Origin: JAYOEY01 sp038120295
Lineage (GTDB): Bacteria > Pseudomonadota > Alphaproteobacteria > MPNO01 > UBA2964
Direction of reading: 5' to 3'
Assembly (NCBI GenBank): GCA_038120295.1
Contig: JAYOLL010000018.1
Location: 9,607-73,606, forward strand
Length of the DNA stretch: 64,000 nucleotides
A program made the position numbers and the translations under genes. Shown in pieces: positions 1 through 8,194 of this stretch. Positions within the stretch are counted from its first letter, which is position 1, and every line of letters begins with the position of its first letter. Under the pieces are notes generated by a model. That model ran no database searches. It saw only the letters and a list, made by a program, of their open reading frames with translations, and was not told the DNA's origin.

Positions 1-817
1 GTACTGACAGGCCATGTTCCGCGAGGACGCCTATACAGCCCGCCGCCAGCGAATCGTGAGCGGTTACCAGGGCGCTGAACGATTTGCCGTTGAGAATAAG
101 TTCGCGGCAGCAGCGCGCGCCTTCTTCCTCGGTATTCGAATCGGCGAAGGCGAACAGACGTTCGTCAATGACAATGTCATGCGCCTGTGCAGCGTCCTTG
201 GTGCCGAAATAGCGGTCTCGACCGCTGGCGGAATCGAGTGGCCCCGCGATATAGGCGATGTCCCGGTGCCCGAGCGATATCAGGTGATCGATCATGAGCC
301 GGGCGCCGAGGGAGTCGTCATAGGAAACGGCGGAAATCTCCGGGTCGTCCCACGTTCGGTGGATAAGGACCAGAGGAATTCCGTCTTCCTTACAGGCCAT
401 GAGGATCGCGACATGGGGCGATCCCGATGCCACGATGAGCCCATCGACGTGCTGATCCCGCATGTTTTCGACAATCCGGAGTTCCCGTTCCGCCTTGTGC
501 TCGGAATTGGACAGAAACGGCATGTAACCGGCATCGATCAGAATGTCTTCGATGCCCTGGACGGTTTCCGGGAAGATCGGATTGACGATGTCGGGTACGA
601 CGACGCCGATACTGCCGGTTCTGTTCGTCTTCAGGCCATAGGCGAGGGGGTTCGGGCGGTAACCCAGCTCCTCTGCAACGGCGACGATCCGTTCCGCGAT
701 CTCGTCGGAGACCATTGTGCGTCGATTGGGATTCAGGACCCGCGACACGGTCGACGTATGAACGCCGACCAGCGTTGCGATATCCTTCAGCGTCACACGT
801 CCCCGAGGTGAATTCAT
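1..817 (-). CDS. LacI-family transcriptional repressor (C-terminus cut by window edge)
   Basis: The reading frame on the minus strand is open from the ATG at 815-817 to the window edge with no in-frame stop, giving about 272 visible residues of a family usually 330-345 long. The N-terminus carries the LacI helix-turn-helix (VTLKDIATLVGVHTSTVSRV, then LNP) and the hinge-helix region ELGYRPNPLAYGLKT. The periplasmic-binding-protein-like sugar-sensing domain follows (IGVVVPDIVNPIFPETVQGI). The start lies only 15 bp downstream of the stop of a second LacI gene on the same strand, so the two are probably co-transcribed. They look like paralogues. Family knowledge: homodimeric repressors released by a small sugar-like ligand. 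The ligand and regulon cannot be read here. Confidence 0.9.
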   Translation of the reverse strand, partial: MNSPRGRVTLKDIATLVGVHTSTVSRVLNPNRRTMVSDEIAERIVAVAEELGYRPNPLAYGLKTNRTGSIGVVVPDIVNPIFPETVQGIEDILIDAGYMPFLSNSEHKAERELRIVENMRDQHVDGLIVASGSPHVAILMACKEDGIPLVLIHRTWDDPEISAVSYDDSLGARLMIDHLISLGHRDIAYIAGPLDSASGRDRYFGTKDAAQAHDIVIDERLFAFADSNTEEEGARCCRELILNGKSFSALVTAHDSLAAGCIGVLAEHGLSV

Positions 818-832
818 AGCCGTCCTGTCCCG

Positions 833-1855
833 TCAGAAGACGCGCGCTGTGGAGTGCCGCACGACAAGCGTCGGCTGGATGATCGCGCGTTCGATCTCCT
901 TTTTCGGGTCAGTCAGCCTGTCGAGCATGATTTTAGCCATTTTCATGCCCATTTCCCGCTTCGGCAACTCGATCGTTGTAATCGGCGGCCTTAGCCACTG
1001 CGTGTGGCGAATGCCGTTATAGCCGGTAATCGACATATCCTTTGGGCACGACCGGCCCATTGCATACAGCTCTGCGATGGCTCCGATCGCATACTGATCG
1101 TTCGTGGTCAGAGTGCCTGTTATGTTTCCGGCATTTTCGATCAGAAACCGGCAGGCCTTTCGTCCCGCTTCGATGCTGAAATCGGCGCAGCAGGCGTTAC
1201 GGTCGGGAAGCAGTTCGATTCCTTGTTCCGACAATGCCCCGACTGCCGCGCGATGACGGCTGGCCGATGTCGAAAGGTGCTGTGGACCTGAAATCAGGGC
1301 CAGTTCCCGATGTCCCAGTGCTCGCAGATGGGACACCATGGCTCGCATGCCATGATCGTCGTCGATTACGAGACCGGGAAGGTCGGATTCCCCAATTCCC
1401 CGGTCGGAAACGACCACAGGGATTCCGTTCTCCCGGCAGGTTTCGATAACAGGGTCGTTCCTGAGCGCCGTAATGATAATGATTCCGTCAATCTGGCGCT
1501 GTCTGAGGTGATCGACCAGCATCAGCTTTCGGTCGCGGTCGTTTCTGGTATTGGCGAGCACAGGCGTATAGCCGGCTTCGACAAGGATGGATTCGGCGCC
1601 GCGAACAATCTCCGGAAACATCGGGTTGGCCAGATCGGGCACGAAGATGCCTACAATGCCTGAACTCCGGGTTTTCAGGCTACGGGCAAGAGGATTGGGA
1701 CGGTAACCCAGTTCCCGCGCGGTTTTCGTGACCTTTTCCACCACCTCCGGCGATACCATCGCCCGTGTAGCGGGATTGAGCACTCTCGATACCGTGGAGG
1801 GGGGTACGCCGACTCTCTCGGCGACATCCTTTAGCGTAACGCGTTCCGATACCAT
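833..1855 (-). CDS. LacI-family transcriptional repressor
   Basis: Full-length (340 aa) LacI/GalR regulator. The helix-turn-helix is at residues 6-27 (VTLKDVAERVGVPPSTVSRV), followed by the hinge segment ELGYRPNPLARSLKT. The ligand-binding core has the usual GIVGIFVPDLANPMFPEIV strand-helix start and ends in a TTIELPKREMGMKMAKIMLDRL segment typical of the family C-terminus. It lies directly upstream of the partial LacI gene at 1-817 on the same strand and resembles it throughout, so this is a tandem repressor pair. The target is not identifiable because the upstream region runs into the assembly gap. Confidence is high for the family and low for any effector. Confidence 0.93.
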   Translation of the reverse strand: MVSERVTLKDVAERVGVPPSTVSRVLNPATRAMVSPEVVEKVTKTARELGYRPNPLARSLKTRSSGIVGIFVPDLANPMFPEIVRGAESILVEAGYTPVLANTRNDRDRKLMLVDHLRQRQIDGIIIITALRNDPVIETCRENGIPVVVSDRGIGESDLPGLVIDDDHGMRAMVSHLRALGHRELALISGPQHLSTSASRHRAAVGALSEQGIELLPDRNACCADFSIEAGRKACRFLIENAGNITGTLTTNDQYAIGAIAELYAMGRSCPKDMSITGYNGIRHTQWLRPPITTIELPKREMGMKMAKIMLDRLTDPKKEIERAIIQPTLVVRHSTARVF

Positions 1856-1992
1856 ACACGTGGCCTAGAAGGAGCTTGAACGGATCACAACTAAATCTGG
1901 CACAGGCCCCTTCAGGAAACCTTTCTGAGGCTTGATGCCAAGCATTCCCGGGAGAACGTGTTGATGCATGAAATTGGCCTCGTTATGCTCCA

Positions 1993-2092
1993 NNNNNNNN
2001 NNNNNNNNNNNNNNNNNNNNNNNNNNNNNNNNNNNNNNNNNNNNNNNNNNNNNNNNNNNNNNNNNNNNNNNNNNNNNNNNNNNNNNNNNNNN
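1993..2092. other. Assembly gap (100 N)
   Basis: Exactly 100 consecutive N. This length is the conventional placeholder for a gap of unknown size, so the true distance between the LacI pair and the gene at 2106, and any gene lost between them, is unknown. Confidence 0.99.
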
Positions 2093-2105
2093 TCGGGAGG
2101 AATCG

Positions 2106-2732
2106 ATGTTGCGCATGTTGATCGCCGGTGTGCTGGTCGTCTTCGCCTGTGTTAACTCTGCAGAGGCGGCGGGGGACGACAGAAGCGCGAGGGGAATAGT
2201 CGACCGGCTGCAGAACGGGATATTCGAAGTTCTTAAACATGCGAAGGAACTTGGTGTTGACGGTCGTTACGAACTGATCCTGCCGGTGCTTGAAAGAGAT
2301 GCGCACATACCGTTGATGACGGCGACGGCATCTGGGCCGTACTGGCGAGAAGGCTCAAAGACGCAAAAGGAAAGGGCGATAAAGGCGTTCGCGGAAATGC
2401 ATTCTGCGCTGCTTGCCGCTTTGTTCGATAGCTATAATGGCGAGACCTACAAGACCGTCAAGGTCAGGGAAACCGGGGGAAAAATCGTTCTGGTTGACTC
2501 CAACATCATCGACTCCGACGGCGAACCGACCCTGGTGACCTTCGCTACAGCTAAGATCAAAGGGCGCTGGTGGGTTATCGACGTTATCATTGCGGGCGGG
2601 ATCAGCGAGGTGAAGGTCAAAAGGAACGAGTTCAACCGGTTGCTCGAAGAAGGCGGACTCGACAATCTCTCTGCGGCGCTCGAGAGGAAAAAGGATCGTT
2701 TGCTCTTTGGAGAGGAGAAGGCCGTTCGATAA
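2106..2732 (+). CDS. MlaC/Ttg2D/HpnM-like periplasmic lipid-shuttle protein
   Basis: 208 aa with an N-terminal Sec signal peptide (hydrophobic IAGVLVVFACVNSAEA, predicted cut near residue 22). The body follows the MlaC/toluene-tolerance Ttg2D pattern: RYELILPVLERD near residue 55, YWREGSKTQKERAIKAFAEM, a YNGETYKTVKVRE strand, then WWVIDVIIAGGISEVKVKRNEF and the C-terminal GGLDNLSAAL. Family members carry phospholipids or hopanoids between membranes. The ATG at 2106 was chosen because GGGAGGA lies 5 bp upstream, just after the gap; an in-frame extension would run through the N run. No MlaABDEF partners are visible, though they could lie in the gap. It precedes the molybdenum hydroxylase genes by about 120 bp. 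Confidence 0.75.
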   Translation: MLRMLIAGVLVVFACVNSAEAAGDDRSARGIVDRLQNGIFEVLKHAKELGVDGRYELILPVLERDAHIPLMTATASGPYWREGSKTQKERAIKAFAEMHSALLAALFDSYNGETYKTVKVRETGGKIVLVDSNIIDSDGEPTLVTFATAKIKGRWWVIDVIIAGGISEVKVKRNEFNRLLEEGGLDNLSAALERKKDRLLFGEEKAVR

Positions 2733-2849
2733 GCCGAAAGAATGCTCCCTGTCGCCATTGCGCCATCTCGGGCGCTGCGGTAATTACGTCTGCATCGACA
2801 AGTCAAACAGCCCCCGCCAGATAGCGCGGGACCAGCCCGGAGGCATTAG

Positions 2850-3719
2850 ATGAAGCCGCCCCCCTTTTCATATCACGACCCTGACAGCGTCGAAGCTGCC
2901 GTAGCGTTAATCGGATCGCTTGAAAACGCAAAGATCCTGGCGGGCGGACAGTCGCTCATGCCGATGCTCAACATGCGGTATGTGCTGCCGGATCATGTCA
3001 TCGACCTCAACCGCATCGATGGGTTGAGCTATATCCGCGAAGCTGGCGATACGCTTGAAATTGGCGCCATGACGCGCCAGCGAGAGCTGGAATTCTCGGA
3101 CGTCGTCCGGAATCGTTGCCCGGTGGTGCACGAAGCCCTCTTGCAGGTCGGGCATCGTCAGACGCGCAACCGGGGCACTATCGGTGGTTCGCTTTCGCAT
3201 CTCGACCCGGCGGCGGAACTGCCCCTGATCTGTGCGGCGCACGATGCGGTTATTACGGTACAGGGGCCGAAGGGCGAGCGCGATATCCCGTTTTCGGAGT
3301 TTCCCGCCGGCTATATGACGCCATCGATTGAAATGGACGAACTCGTCACGGGTGTGAAATTACCGCTGTGGCCGGCAGGGCACGGCTACGGGTTCGAGGA
3401 ATTCGCCCGACGGCACGGCGACTTCGCGATGAGCTCGGCCTGCGCGCTCCTCGAAACAGGGGGGGACGGCAAGATAACCCGTGCCTCCGTAACGGTAGGC
3501 GGCGTTGCCACCGCGCCAGTTCGTATGACGGAGATCGAACAGGGACTCGTCGGCGGTGACGGGTCCGAAGACCGGTTCCGCGAACTGTGCGAGGCTTGCC
3601 GGTCGATTGACGCCATAGGCGATGTCTATGCGTCGGCGGAGTATCGTCAGCATCTGGCGACAGTCATGAGCCGGCGAGCGCTGGTTAAGGCATATGCCCG
3701 GGCAACCGGCGCTGCGTGA
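2850..3719 (+). CDS. Molybdenum hydroxylase FAD-binding (medium, CoxM-like) subunit
   Basis: 289 aa, typical of CoxM/CutM-type subunits of xanthine dehydrogenase-family hydroxylases. Both FAD-binding signatures are present: ILAGGQSLMPMLNMR near residue 35 and NRGTIGGSLSHLDPAAELP near residue 110. This subunit passes electrons from the 2Fe-2S clusters to FAD and on to an acceptor. It is the first gene of a three-gene set in medium-small-large order; the next gene starts 10 bp after its stop. The large subunit argues against CO as substrate (see 4211-6577), so the cox name is avoided. Confidence 0.92.
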   Translation: MKPPPFSYHDPDSVEAAVALIGSLENAKILAGGQSLMPMLNMRYVLPDHVIDLNRIDGLSYIREAGDTLEIGAMTRQRELEFSDVVRNRCPVVHEALLQVGHRQTRNRGTIGGSLSHLDPAAELPLICAAHDAVITVQGPKGERDIPFSEFPAGYMTPSIEMDELVTGVKLPLWPAGHGYGFEEFARRHGDFAMSSACALLETGGDGKITRASVTVGGVATAPVRMTEIEQGLVGGDGSEDRFRELCEACRSIDAIGDVYASAEYRQHLATVMSRRALVKAYARATGAA

Positions 3720-3729
3720 GGAGAGTTCG

Positions 3730-4221
3730 ATGGCGGAAACAAGAGAAATAACGGTTACCATCAACGGCAAGGCCTATACCGAAGAGGTCGAGGTCCGGTT
3801 CACGCTGGCTGATTTTATGCGCCAGCAGCTCGGCCTGACCGGTACGCATCTCGGGTGCGAACACGGGGTCTGCGGCGCCTGCACGATCCTGTTCGACGGG
3901 CAGAGCGCTCGGTCCTGCCTGATGCTGGCGGTTCAGGCCAACGGCCACGAGATCACGACCATCGAAGGCATCGCGCCGTCGGAAGACGAACTGCATCCGC
4001 TGCAGGAAGCCTTCCGGGACAATCATGGGCTCCAGTGCGGATTCTGTACACCGGGAATGCTGACGACGCTGCTCGAATTCCTGCGCGACAATCCGGACCC
4101 GACCGAAGAAGAGGTCCGCATCGCGATCAGCGGCAACCTGTGCCGTTGCACGGGATATCAGGGAATCGTCGCCGCGGCGCTCGATGCGGCTCAGCGTCTG
4201 CGCGAGGCGAATGGCGGCTGA
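3730..4221 (+). CDS. Molybdenum hydroxylase 2Fe-2S (small, CoxS-like) subunit
   Basis: 163 aa iron-sulfur subunit. The plant-ferredoxin-type N-terminal domain has the cluster motif GCEHGVCGACTILFDG followed by the fourth cysteine in SARSCL. The C-terminal four-helix domain carries the second cluster motif CGFCTPGM and NLCRCTGYQ. Both cysteine sets are complete, so two 2Fe-2S clusters are expected. The ATG at 3730 is preceded by GAGGAGAG; an in-frame upstream ATG at 3694 lies inside the preceding gene and lacks a good ribosome site. The 3' end overlaps the large-subunit gene by 11 bp, consistent with translational coupling and a defined heterotrimer. Confidence 0.94.
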   Translation: MAETREITVTINGKAYTEEVEVRFTLADFMRQQLGLTGTHLGCEHGVCGACTILFDGQSARSCLMLAVQANGHEITTIEGIAPSEDELHPLQEAFRDNHGLQCGFCTPGMLTTLLEFLRDNPDPTEEEVRIAISGNLCRCTGYQGIVAAALDAAQRLREANGG

Positions 4222-6577
4222 ACCTGTGCCGGCGGCGTCCGGCAGTGACGGTCATAAATCCTTTGGAGAGCGTGTTACGCGTCTTGAAGATCCGGCCCTG
4301 ATTACCGGGCGCGGTCGCTTTGCCGACGATATCCGGCTGCCCGGCGCCGCCCACGCGGCCTTTGTCCGCAGTCCCCATGCGCATGCGTTAATACGATCCA
4401 TCGAGAGTTCGGCGGCGCGCGCGATCGATGGCGTGGTCGCAATCTACACGCTGGACGATTTTGGGCCCTGTCTCGCGATGGAGCGTATGGCCGTCGGACT
4501 CCCGAGCCCGTCCTATCGGCAGGAACGCGACCGGCCGGTGCTGGCGGACGGCGAGGTCGTGCATGTCGGCGAGCCGGTCGCGATCGTCGTTGCCGAGAGT
4601 CGTTACATCGCCGAGGACGCGGCTGCGCTGGTTGACGTCGACTATGACCTGCTGCCTGCGATTGCCGATTGCCGCGAGTCTCTTAAGCCTGGGGCGGACC
4701 TCGTTCATCGCGATGCGCCGCATAACGAACTCGCTGCGTTCGATATGGGGTATGGCGACGTCGATAGCGTCTTCGCCTCTGCCCCTCATGTTTATTCGGA
4801 GTCCTTCTGGCAGCATCGGGGGGGCAGTCATTCAATCGAGGGAAGAGGCTGCGTTGCCGTATATGACGATGTCAGGGAGCAGCTGACGCTTCATTCATCG
4901 ACCCAGGCGGCGCATTCCGCACGTGCGGTTCTGGTCGATCTGCTCGGTTGGGACGAAACCAGGATCCGGGTCATGACGCCGGATGTCGGCGGCGGTTTCG
5001 GGCCAAAGGTCGTCTTCTATCAGGAAGACATTTCCACCGCGCTCGCGTCCATATTAACCGGACGGCCCGTGCGTTGGGCCGAGGATCGGCGCGAGCATTT
5101 TATCGCCTCGACGCAGGAGCGCGATCAGTACTGGAACGTCGAAATCGCGGTCGACGATGACGGGCGTGTTCTGGGGTTGCGCGGATCGATGATCCACGAT
5201 CACGGCGCCTATACCGCCCGGGGGATCAATCTCGCCTATAACTCGGCGCTGGTAGTGACGCTGCCCTATGAGATCCCGGCCTATCGGCTGGATGTGAAAC
5301 TGGCGCTGACCAACAAGGTGCCGTCGACGCCGGTCCGCGGGGCGGGCCACCCGCAAGGCATTTTCGTGATGGAGCGGATGCTCGACCGGGCGGCGCGAGA
5401 ACTCGGAATCGATCGTGCGGAAATTCGCCGCAGAAACCTCGTCCCATCGGAAAAGATGCCGTACGAGCGCCCGTTGAAATCGCGCGGCGACGCGCCTGTT
5501 GTTCTGGATTCCGGCGATTACCCGGGCTGCATGGAAGAAGCATTGCGGCGCGCCGGCTATGCCGGGTTTCGGGAAAGGCAGGCGCGTGCGCGGGAAGAAG
5601 GCCGTTATATCGGGATCGGTATTGCTAATTATGTAAAAGGCACAGGACGAGGGCCATTCGAGTCCGTGACGGTCAGGATTGGCACATCGGGCCAGATACT
5701 CGTTTACACCGGCGCGGCGGCGATGGGGCAGAGTACGAGGACCATGCTTTCGCAAATCGTCGCGAGCGAACTCGGCGGCGATATCGGACAGGTCGAGGTG
5801 GTCACGGGCGATACCGAAGGCGTTGCCATCGGCATTGGCGGTTCGGCAAGTCGCCAGACGGTGACTGCAGGATCGTCGGCGCTGATCGCGGCGACAGAAG
5901 TCCGGGAGAAACTTTTGATGCTGGCGGCAAATATGCTGGAAGCGTCTCCCGAAGACCTTGAAATTGTCGGCGGTGCCGTTCGGGTCAAAGGCGTGCCTGA
6001 CTTGAAGGTCGGGCTGGGAGAACTGGCCAGTGCGACAGGCGGGACGCCCGGCTATTCGCTGCCTGGCGGAATCGAGCCGGGCATGGAAGCCACCGGAAAC
6101 TTCATCATCGACGACCTGACATTCTGTAACGGTACGCAGGTCGTCGAGGTCGAGGTCGATATCGAGACCGGCCATGTCGCCTTCCTGAACTATGTCATCC
6201 GGCACGATGCGGGCGTCCAGATCAATCCGATGATCGTCGATGGCCAGGTGGTGGGCGGGGCGGCGCACGGCATTGGCAATGCGCTTTATGAATGGATGGG
6301 GTTCGATGAGAATGCCCAGCCGATCACAACGAATTTCGCCGAGTATCTGATGATTACGGCGCCGGAAATGCCGGCGTTCGACCTGTCCCATATGGAATCG
6401 CCTAGTCCGCTTAACCCGCTAGGCGTAAAGGGGGTAGGGGAGTGCGGCCTGGTGCCGGCGACGTCGGCGATCATCGCCGCCATCGAGGATGCCCTGGCGC
6501 CATTTGGCGCGAGCCTCGCTCATTCGCCGGTGACGCCCGCCGAGATCGTGGCGCTGGTTCGCGGGAACGAAAAGTAA
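4211..6577 (+). CDS. Molybdopterin-binding large subunit, xanthine dehydrogenase family (CoxL-like, form II-type loop)
   Basis: 788 aa catalytic subunit. It contains the molybdopterin contact region GGGFGPKVVFYQED near residue 260, the active-site loop PVRGAGHPQG near residue 373, and the catalytic glutamate in GVKGVGECG near residue 742. True aerobic CO dehydrogenase (form I) has AYxCSFR at the loop with a copper-binding Cys; form II-like enzymes have AYRGAGR. The loop here has no Cys and ends in His rather than Arg, so CO oxidation is unlikely and an organic substrate (N-heterocycle, aldehyde or aromatic) is more plausible. ATG 4211 was chosen because it overlaps the small-subunit stop and follows GAGGCGA. 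No maturation genes (CoxDEFG) are adjacent. Confidence 0.92.
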   Translation: MAAEPVPAASGSDGHKSFGERVTRLEDPALITGRGRFADDIRLPGAAHAAFVRSPHAHALIRSIESSAARAIDGVVAIYTLDDFGPCLAMERMAVGLPSPSYRQERDRPVLADGEVVHVGEPVAIVVAESRYIAEDAAALVDVDYDLLPAIADCRESLKPGADLVHRDAPHNELAAFDMGYGDVDSVFASAPHVYSESFWQHRGGSHSIEGRGCVAVYDDVREQLTLHSSTQAAHSARAVLVDLLGWDETRIRVMTPDVGGGFGPKVVFYQEDISTALASILTGRPVRWAEDRREHFIASTQERDQYWNVEIAVDDDGRVLGLRGSMIHDHGAYTARGINLAYNSALVVTLPYEIPAYRLDVKLALTNKVPSTPVRGAGHPQGIFVMERMLDRAARELGIDRAEIRRRNLVPSEKMPYERPLKSRGDAPVVLDSGDYPGCMEEALRRAGYAGFRERQARAREEGRYIGIGIANYVKGTGRGPFESVTVRIGTSGQILVYTGAAAMGQSTRTMLSQIVASELGGDIGQVEVVTGDTEGVAIGIGGSASRQTVTAGSSALIAATEVREKLLMLAANMLEASPEDLEIVGGAVRVKGVPDLKVGLGELASATGGTPGYSLPGGIEPGMEATGNFIIDDLTFCNGTQVVEVEVDIETGHVAFLNYVIRHDAGVQINPMIVDGQVVGGAAHGIGNALYEWMGFDENAQPITTNFAEYLMITAPEMPAFDLSHMESPSPLNPLGVKGVGECGLVPATSAIIAAIEDALAPFGASLAHSPVTPAEIVALVRGNEK

Positions 6578-6632
6578 AATCGATTGGATTTTAACTAAAT
6601 ATTCAGTCTGTCCCCCTACGGTTCACACTGGA

Positions 6633-7145
6633 ATGCGAATCCAACCGAGGCTAGGGGACGTGAAACAGGCTTATCTCGATACCATCCTTCTCATCGAACG
6701 GCTCCATCGTCAGTTTATGGAAGTGGTCAAGGCCGAACTGGACCGGCTCGGCATTGAAGACATCAACAACGTGCAGAGTCTGATTCTCTCTCACATCGGC
6801 GAAGAGGAACTGACCGTCGGAGAACTCACCTACAGGGGGTATTACCAGGGCTCCAACGTGAGCTATAACATTAAAAAGATGGTCGAAAACGGGTACCTGA
6901 TGCAGGAGAGGTCGACCCATGACCGCCGTACGGTCCGGGTACGCGTATCCGAAAAGGGCAAAACCATCTGCGATACGGTAACCGCCCTGTACGACCGGCA
7001 TGTCGAACAGCTTTCAAACGGTCCGATTGACGAGGAGTCGATCGAAACGGTTAATGTAAATCTTCAGCGTCTCGAACGTTTCTGGGCGCACGACCTTGCC
7101 TACGGCCCGAGGCCGAGCACCGATATTGCAGGATCGGCTGCCTGA
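6633..7145 (+). CDS. ldtR: LdtR-type MarR-family regulator
   Basis: 170 aa winged-helix protein. Its central segment (EEELTVGELTYRGYYQGSNV, then SYNIKKMVENGYL and DRRTVRVRVSEKG) matches my recollection of the alphaproteobacterial LdtR subgroup, where RGYYxGSNVSYNxKKxVExGY is distinctive. Family knowledge: LdtR controls L,D-transpeptidase and osmotic-stress genes and responds to small ligands. It follows the molybdenum hydroxylase by 55 bp on the same strand and converges with rpoH. The start is uncertain: ATG 6633 has a weak ribosome site, and a GTG at 6660 sits too close behind AGGGG. The subgroup assignment is from memory, not a search. Confidence 0.82.
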   Translation: MRIQPRLGDVKQAYLDTILLIERLHRQFMEVVKAELDRLGIEDINNVQSLILSHIGEEELTVGELTYRGYYQGSNVSYNIKKMVENGYLMQERSTHDRRTVRVRVSEKGKTICDTVTALYDRHVEQLSNGPIDEESIETVNVNLQRLERFWAHDLAYGPRPSTDIAGSAA

Positions 7146-7166
7146 TTCCTTATCGGTGTAGTCGCG

Positions 7167-8051
7167 TCAGGCGTTGCCGAACAGCTCAGGGGCGGTTGTT
7201 CCTTCTTTCAGCGATGCTTTCAGCTTCTTGAGCGCACGGCTCTCGATCTGACGGATTCGTTCCTTCGTAACGCCGAACTGTTCGCCGATTTCTGCGAGCG
7301 TTGACTTTTTTTCGCCCAGAAACCGTTTTCGGATAATTTCCTGCTCCCGACCTGTGAGGTTCTCGATCGCCTTGTGGAGCCAGCGGTTTCGAAACGCTCT
7401 GTCGTGGTTTTCGGTGACGGTTTCCTCGGGGGTGGGGCGTTCGTCCGGCAGGAGGTCCTGCAACGCATCTCCTCTTTCTTCTTCGCCAATGAAGGCGTTA
7501 AGCGACCGGTCCGGGGCCGAGAAATGGGCTTCCATACGCTCCACCGCGGGCAGAGGCACGTTCAACTCCCCGGCTATTATTCTGCGTTCGTCGTCGCTCA
7601 TCGGGCCGACGAGGTCTGCGGCGATTTTGGCTCTCAGACGACGCAGGTTGAAGAACAGGCTTTTCTGGGCCGGGGTGGTGCCTATCCGGACAATCGAAGA
7701 ATTCCTGATGATAAACTCCTGGACGGCCGCCAGGATCCACCAAGATGCGTAGGTCGAAAAGCGGACTTCACGGTCAGGGTCGAACCTGCGCGCTGCCTGT
7801 ATAAGACCGACGGTTCCTTCCTGAATGAGGTCATTTAGCGGAAGCCCGTATCCTTTGAAACCGGAGGCGATCTTTACGGCGAGGCGGACATGGCTTTCGA
7901 CGAGTTCATCGAGAGCGGATTCGTCTTCCCTGTCGCGCCACCTTTTGCCGAGTTCGACTTCATATTCCCGTTCCAGCATCGGAGCCCGCATTGCTGCGGC
8001 GATATAGCGTCTTTCAGCGGGGTCGTGGAGTGCGGTTGAGGCCTTGTTCAT
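7167..8051 (-). CDS. rpoH: RNA polymerase heat-shock sigma factor (sigma-32)
   Basis: 294 aa. Sigma region 2 (LNDLIQEGTVGLIQAARRFDPDREVRFSTYA then SWWILAAVQEFI), the RpoH-specific box (QKSLFFNLRRLR) and region 4 helix-turn-helix (KKSTLAEIGEQFGVTKERIR) are in order. The start at 8051 is preferred to the in-frame ATG at 8069: AGGGGG lies 6 bp upstream of 8051, and the predicted promoter at 8081-8108 would put transcription start near 8074, leaving 8069 almost leaderless. It directs RNA polymerase to chaperone and protease promoters under heat or protein-folding stress. It is divergent from the MarR gene at 8195. Confidence 0.95.
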   Translation of the reverse strand: MNKASTALHDPAERRYIAAAMRAPMLEREYEVELGKRWRDREDESALDELVESHVRLAVKIASGFKGYGLPLNDLIQEGTVGLIQAARRFDPDREVRFSTYASWWILAAVQEFIIRNSSIVRIGTTPAQKSLFFNLRRLRAKIAADLVGPMSDDERRIIAGELNVPLPAVERMEAHFSAPDRSLNAFIGEEERGDALQDLLPDERPTPEETVTENHDRAFRNRWLHKAIENLTGREQEIIRKRFLGEKKSTLAEIGEQFGVTKERIRQIESRALKKLKASLKEGTTAPELFGNA

Positions 8052-8080
8052 TGGGTGCCCCCTATTCATATCGAGTCGAT

Positions 8081-8108
8081 ATATTATCGTATCGATACCA
8101 AATTTCAA
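8081..8108 (-). promoter_or_regulatory. Predicted sigma-70-type promoter of rpoH
   Basis: On the minus strand TTGAAA (8103-8108) is followed after 16 bp by TAATAT (8081-8086), about 30 bp upstream of the chosen rpoH start. The match is good for both hexamers; activity is inferred. Confidence 0.55.
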
Positions 8109-8176
8109 CCCCTCTTTCATTTCCCTCTGGCCTTAAGGGAATTTTCTCGGTTACCACTGGTCATGGAATTGTCGGC

Positions 8177-8186
8177 AACCTAGGTT
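8177..8186. promoter_or_regulatory. Perfect palindrome just upstream of marR, candidate autoregulatory operator
   Basis: AACCTAGGTT is a 10-bp perfect palindrome ending 8 bp before the ATG of the MarR gene at 8195 and inside the marR/rpoH divergent region. MarR proteins commonly bind such inverted repeats in their own promoter; the assignment here is inference from position only. Confidence 0.35.
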
Positions 8187-8194
8187 ACGGCACG

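Noticed and set aside
14..811. Long plus-strand open frame opposite the first LacI gene
   Set aside because: It is the complement of an intact LacI frame with helix-turn-helix and hinge motifs, and it has no recognisable domain itself.
1958..1992. Possible gene start (ATG after GGGAG) running into the N gap
   Set aside because: Only about 11 codons are visible before the gap, so no gene can be supported.
5054..6391. 445-codon minus-strand frame inside the large hydroxylase subunit
   Set aside because: High-GC antisense shadow with Arg/His-rich composition; the plus-strand gene has all expected motifs.
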